A program made the position numbers and the translations under genes. Positions 6,210 through 6,952 of a stretch of DNA of 6,952 nucleotides are shown in pieces. Origin of the DNA: an uncultured Maribacter sp. (GTDB lineage Bacteria; Bacteroidota; Bacteroidia; Flavobacteriales; Flavobacteriaceae); contig CAJQMW010000412.1 of NCBI GenBank assembly GCA_905479535.1, forward strand, positions 1-6,952, read 5' to 3'. Position 1 is the stretch's first letter, and each line of letters begins with the position of its first letter. The notes beneath the pieces were generated by a model, which ran no database searches, had not been told where the DNA came from, and worked only from the letters and a program-made list of their open reading frames with translations.

Positions 6210-6227
6210 GTGTGAGGTGTGAGGTGT
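6209..6227 (+). repeat. 7-bp tandem repeat GGTGTGA, 2.7 copies
   Basis: GGTGTGA at 6209-6215 and 6216-6222, then GGTGT at 6223-6227. The first base is the last base of the cupin stop codon. It is followed by a short TAAA-type run (about 6229-6242). The array may vary in copy number by slippage. Confidence 0.75.
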
Positions 6228-6243
6228 TTAATAAATAAATAAT

Positions 6244-6264
6244 CCTCGGGGCAAGCCCACGAGG
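6244..6264. repeat. CCTCG/CGAGG palindromic repeat
   Basis: CCTCG (6244-6248) pairs with CGAGG (6260-6264). The inner GGG/CCC pairs around CAAG, leaving one bulged A at 6259. No T-run follows on the plus strand. It resembles dispersed G/C-rich palindromes that I recall from Flavobacteriia. It may also protect the 3' end of the cupin transcript, which is inference. Confidence 0.65.
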
Positions 6265-6276
6265 TATTCAACGGAA

Positions 6277-6320
6277 GAAAGTTTAAACATTTTATGAAAA
6301 CCATCCGTTTTCAAACTTTC
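6277..6320. repeat. nested palindrome between the cupin and SDR genes
   Basis: An outer perfect 8-bp stem, GAAAGTTT (6277-6284) with AAACTTTC (6313-6320), encloses an inner perfect 6-bp stem, GAAAAC (6296-6301) with GTTTTC (6307-6312), loop CATCC. The arms are contiguous on the right side, with an 11-base bulge on the left. An alternative pairing extends the outer stem with AAAC/GTTT. It could act as an mRNA structure in the SDR leader or be a decayed mobile repeat. A 10-codon ATG frame (6294-6326) inside it is probably chance. Confidence 0.6.
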
Positions 6321-6335
6321 CTCTAAAACCTCCAA

Positions 6336-6352
6336 GGCAAAGCCGGGGAATT
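6336..6352 (+). repeat. short unit GGCAAAGCC-GGGGAATT, copy 2
   Basis: GGCAAAGCC (6336-6344) directly followed by GGGGAATT (6345-6352), 14 bases before the SDR ATG. It is the same as the unit at 5849-5868 except for a missing TTC. Both copies close a palindrome-rich stretch just before a start codon. Confidence 0.6.
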
Positions 6353-6366
6353 CTAATGATTAAAAA

Positions 6367-6952
6367 ATGAATATATCCCTCAAAAATAAAAAAGCTTTAG
6401 TAGGTGGAAGTAGTAGCGGTATCGGAAAAGCTATTGCAAAGCAACTGGCGGCGAGTGGTGCGAGTGTGACCCTTATGTCCCGAAGTGAGAACAAACTTAA
6501 AGGTATCGTTGCGGAATTACCCACTGCCAACGGGCAAAAACACAACTATCTTGTCGTTGATTTTACGGATTTTAAAGCGTACCAGAAAATCATCAGTCGT
6601 TATTTTGAAGAGAATGCTGTGGATATTCTGGTCAATAATACCCAAGGGCCGGAAGCCGGAAGTGCGCTAGAAAAAATAGTATCCGATTACCAAGAAGCAT
6701 TTGACCTACTCTTTAAAACGGTTGTCCTTACAACGGAGCTGGCGCTTGCCCAAATGCAAAAGAACAATTGGGGAAGGATTATCAACGTCGCCTCCGTATC
6801 GGTTAAGGAGCCGCTATCTAACCTGGCACTTTCCAATACCATCAGAGCGGCTGTAACCACTTGGGCCAAGTCCTTGGCAACAGATGTAGGAATCTGTAAA
6901 ATTACCGTGAACAATATCCTTACCGGGTATTTTGATACGGGCCGTATTGCAC
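6367..6952 (+). CDS. SDR-family oxidoreductase-like protein with atypical active site, partial
   Basis: The first 195 codons are present; the 3' end lies beyond the window. The Rossmann nucleotide-binding motif is GGSSSGIG (13-20), close to the usual TGxxxGIG. VDILVNNTQG (85-94) replaces NNAG, and GRIINVASVS (136-145) carries the usual serine, Ser143. At the YxxxK position, 13 residues after that serine, the sequence is SNTIR: Ser156 replaces the Tyr and Arg160 the Lys. The NAxL-like segment is NNILTGYFDT. This matches the group of beta-ketoacyl-ACP-reductase-like SDRs known to lack the standard tetrad. It probably binds NAD(P), but normal SDR catalysis is doubtful. ATG 6367 is the first start giving the conserved N-terminus. 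No promoter of its own is visible, so it may be read from the cupin side. Confidence 0.88.
   Translation, partial: MNISLKNKKALVGGSSSGIGKAIAKQLAASGASVTLMSRSENKLKGIVAELPTANGQKHNYLVVDFTDFKAYQKIISRYFEENAVDILVNNTQGPEAGSALEKIVSDYQEAFDLLFKTVVLTTELALAQMQKNNWGRIINVASVSVKEPLSNLALSNTIRAAVTTWAKSLATDVGICKITVNNILTGYFDTGRIA

Overview
The window looks like ordinary chromosome from a marine-type member of the Flavobacteriaceae (Bacteroidota). The evidence is moderate A+T content, starts without Shine-Dalgarno sequences, two promoters close to the Bacteroidota form (TTTG, about 19 bases, TAnnTTTG), and typical flavobacterial gene families. These include a DUF5723-type outer-membrane protein, a DUF7033/polysaccharide-deacetylase-like protein and DUF1569. 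A genus cannot be read from the sequence with confidence. I found no rRNA, tRNA, CRISPR array, phage gene or intact insertion sequence.

Left half (1-3364, minus strand): five genes sit head to tail and are probably one operon, read from right to left. They are radC, a polysaccharide-deacetylase-like protein whose catalytic motifs are missing, a YjjG-type HAD nucleotidase, a small lipoprotein, and the first 36 codons of a DUF5723-like exported protein that runs off the left edge. Spacing is tight: stop and start abut at 2665/2666, genes overlap by 8 nt at 1370-1377 and by 4 nt at 107-110, and the only gap is 44 nt, filled by a perfect hairpin.

Middle (3365-5534): a short divergent promoter region separates radC from a plus-strand DUF1569 (DinB-like) gene. 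A roughly 310-base spacer with no recognisable gene follows. Next is mpl on the minus strand, the murein-peptide recycling ligase. Its start is placed at 5534, downstream of a good promoter at 5552-5582.

Right part (5535-6952, plus strand): a small cupin gene and the 5' end of an SDR-family gene follow. The DNA in front of both is packed with palindromic intergenic repeats. Before the cupin there are three consecutive perfect or near-perfect hairpins. Between cupin and SDR there is a 7-bp tandem repeat, another hairpin and a nested palindrome. Both regions end in the same short unit (GGCAAAGCC then GGGGAATT) shortly before the start codon. The repeats happen to leave the reading frame open in front of the cupin and can mislead start prediction.

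No clear new multi-gene system is present. The most interesting points are the mosaic palindromic repeats in the untranslated DNA around the cupin, two enzyme-family proteins lacking their usual catalytic residues, and very short or absent leaders inferred for radC and mpl.
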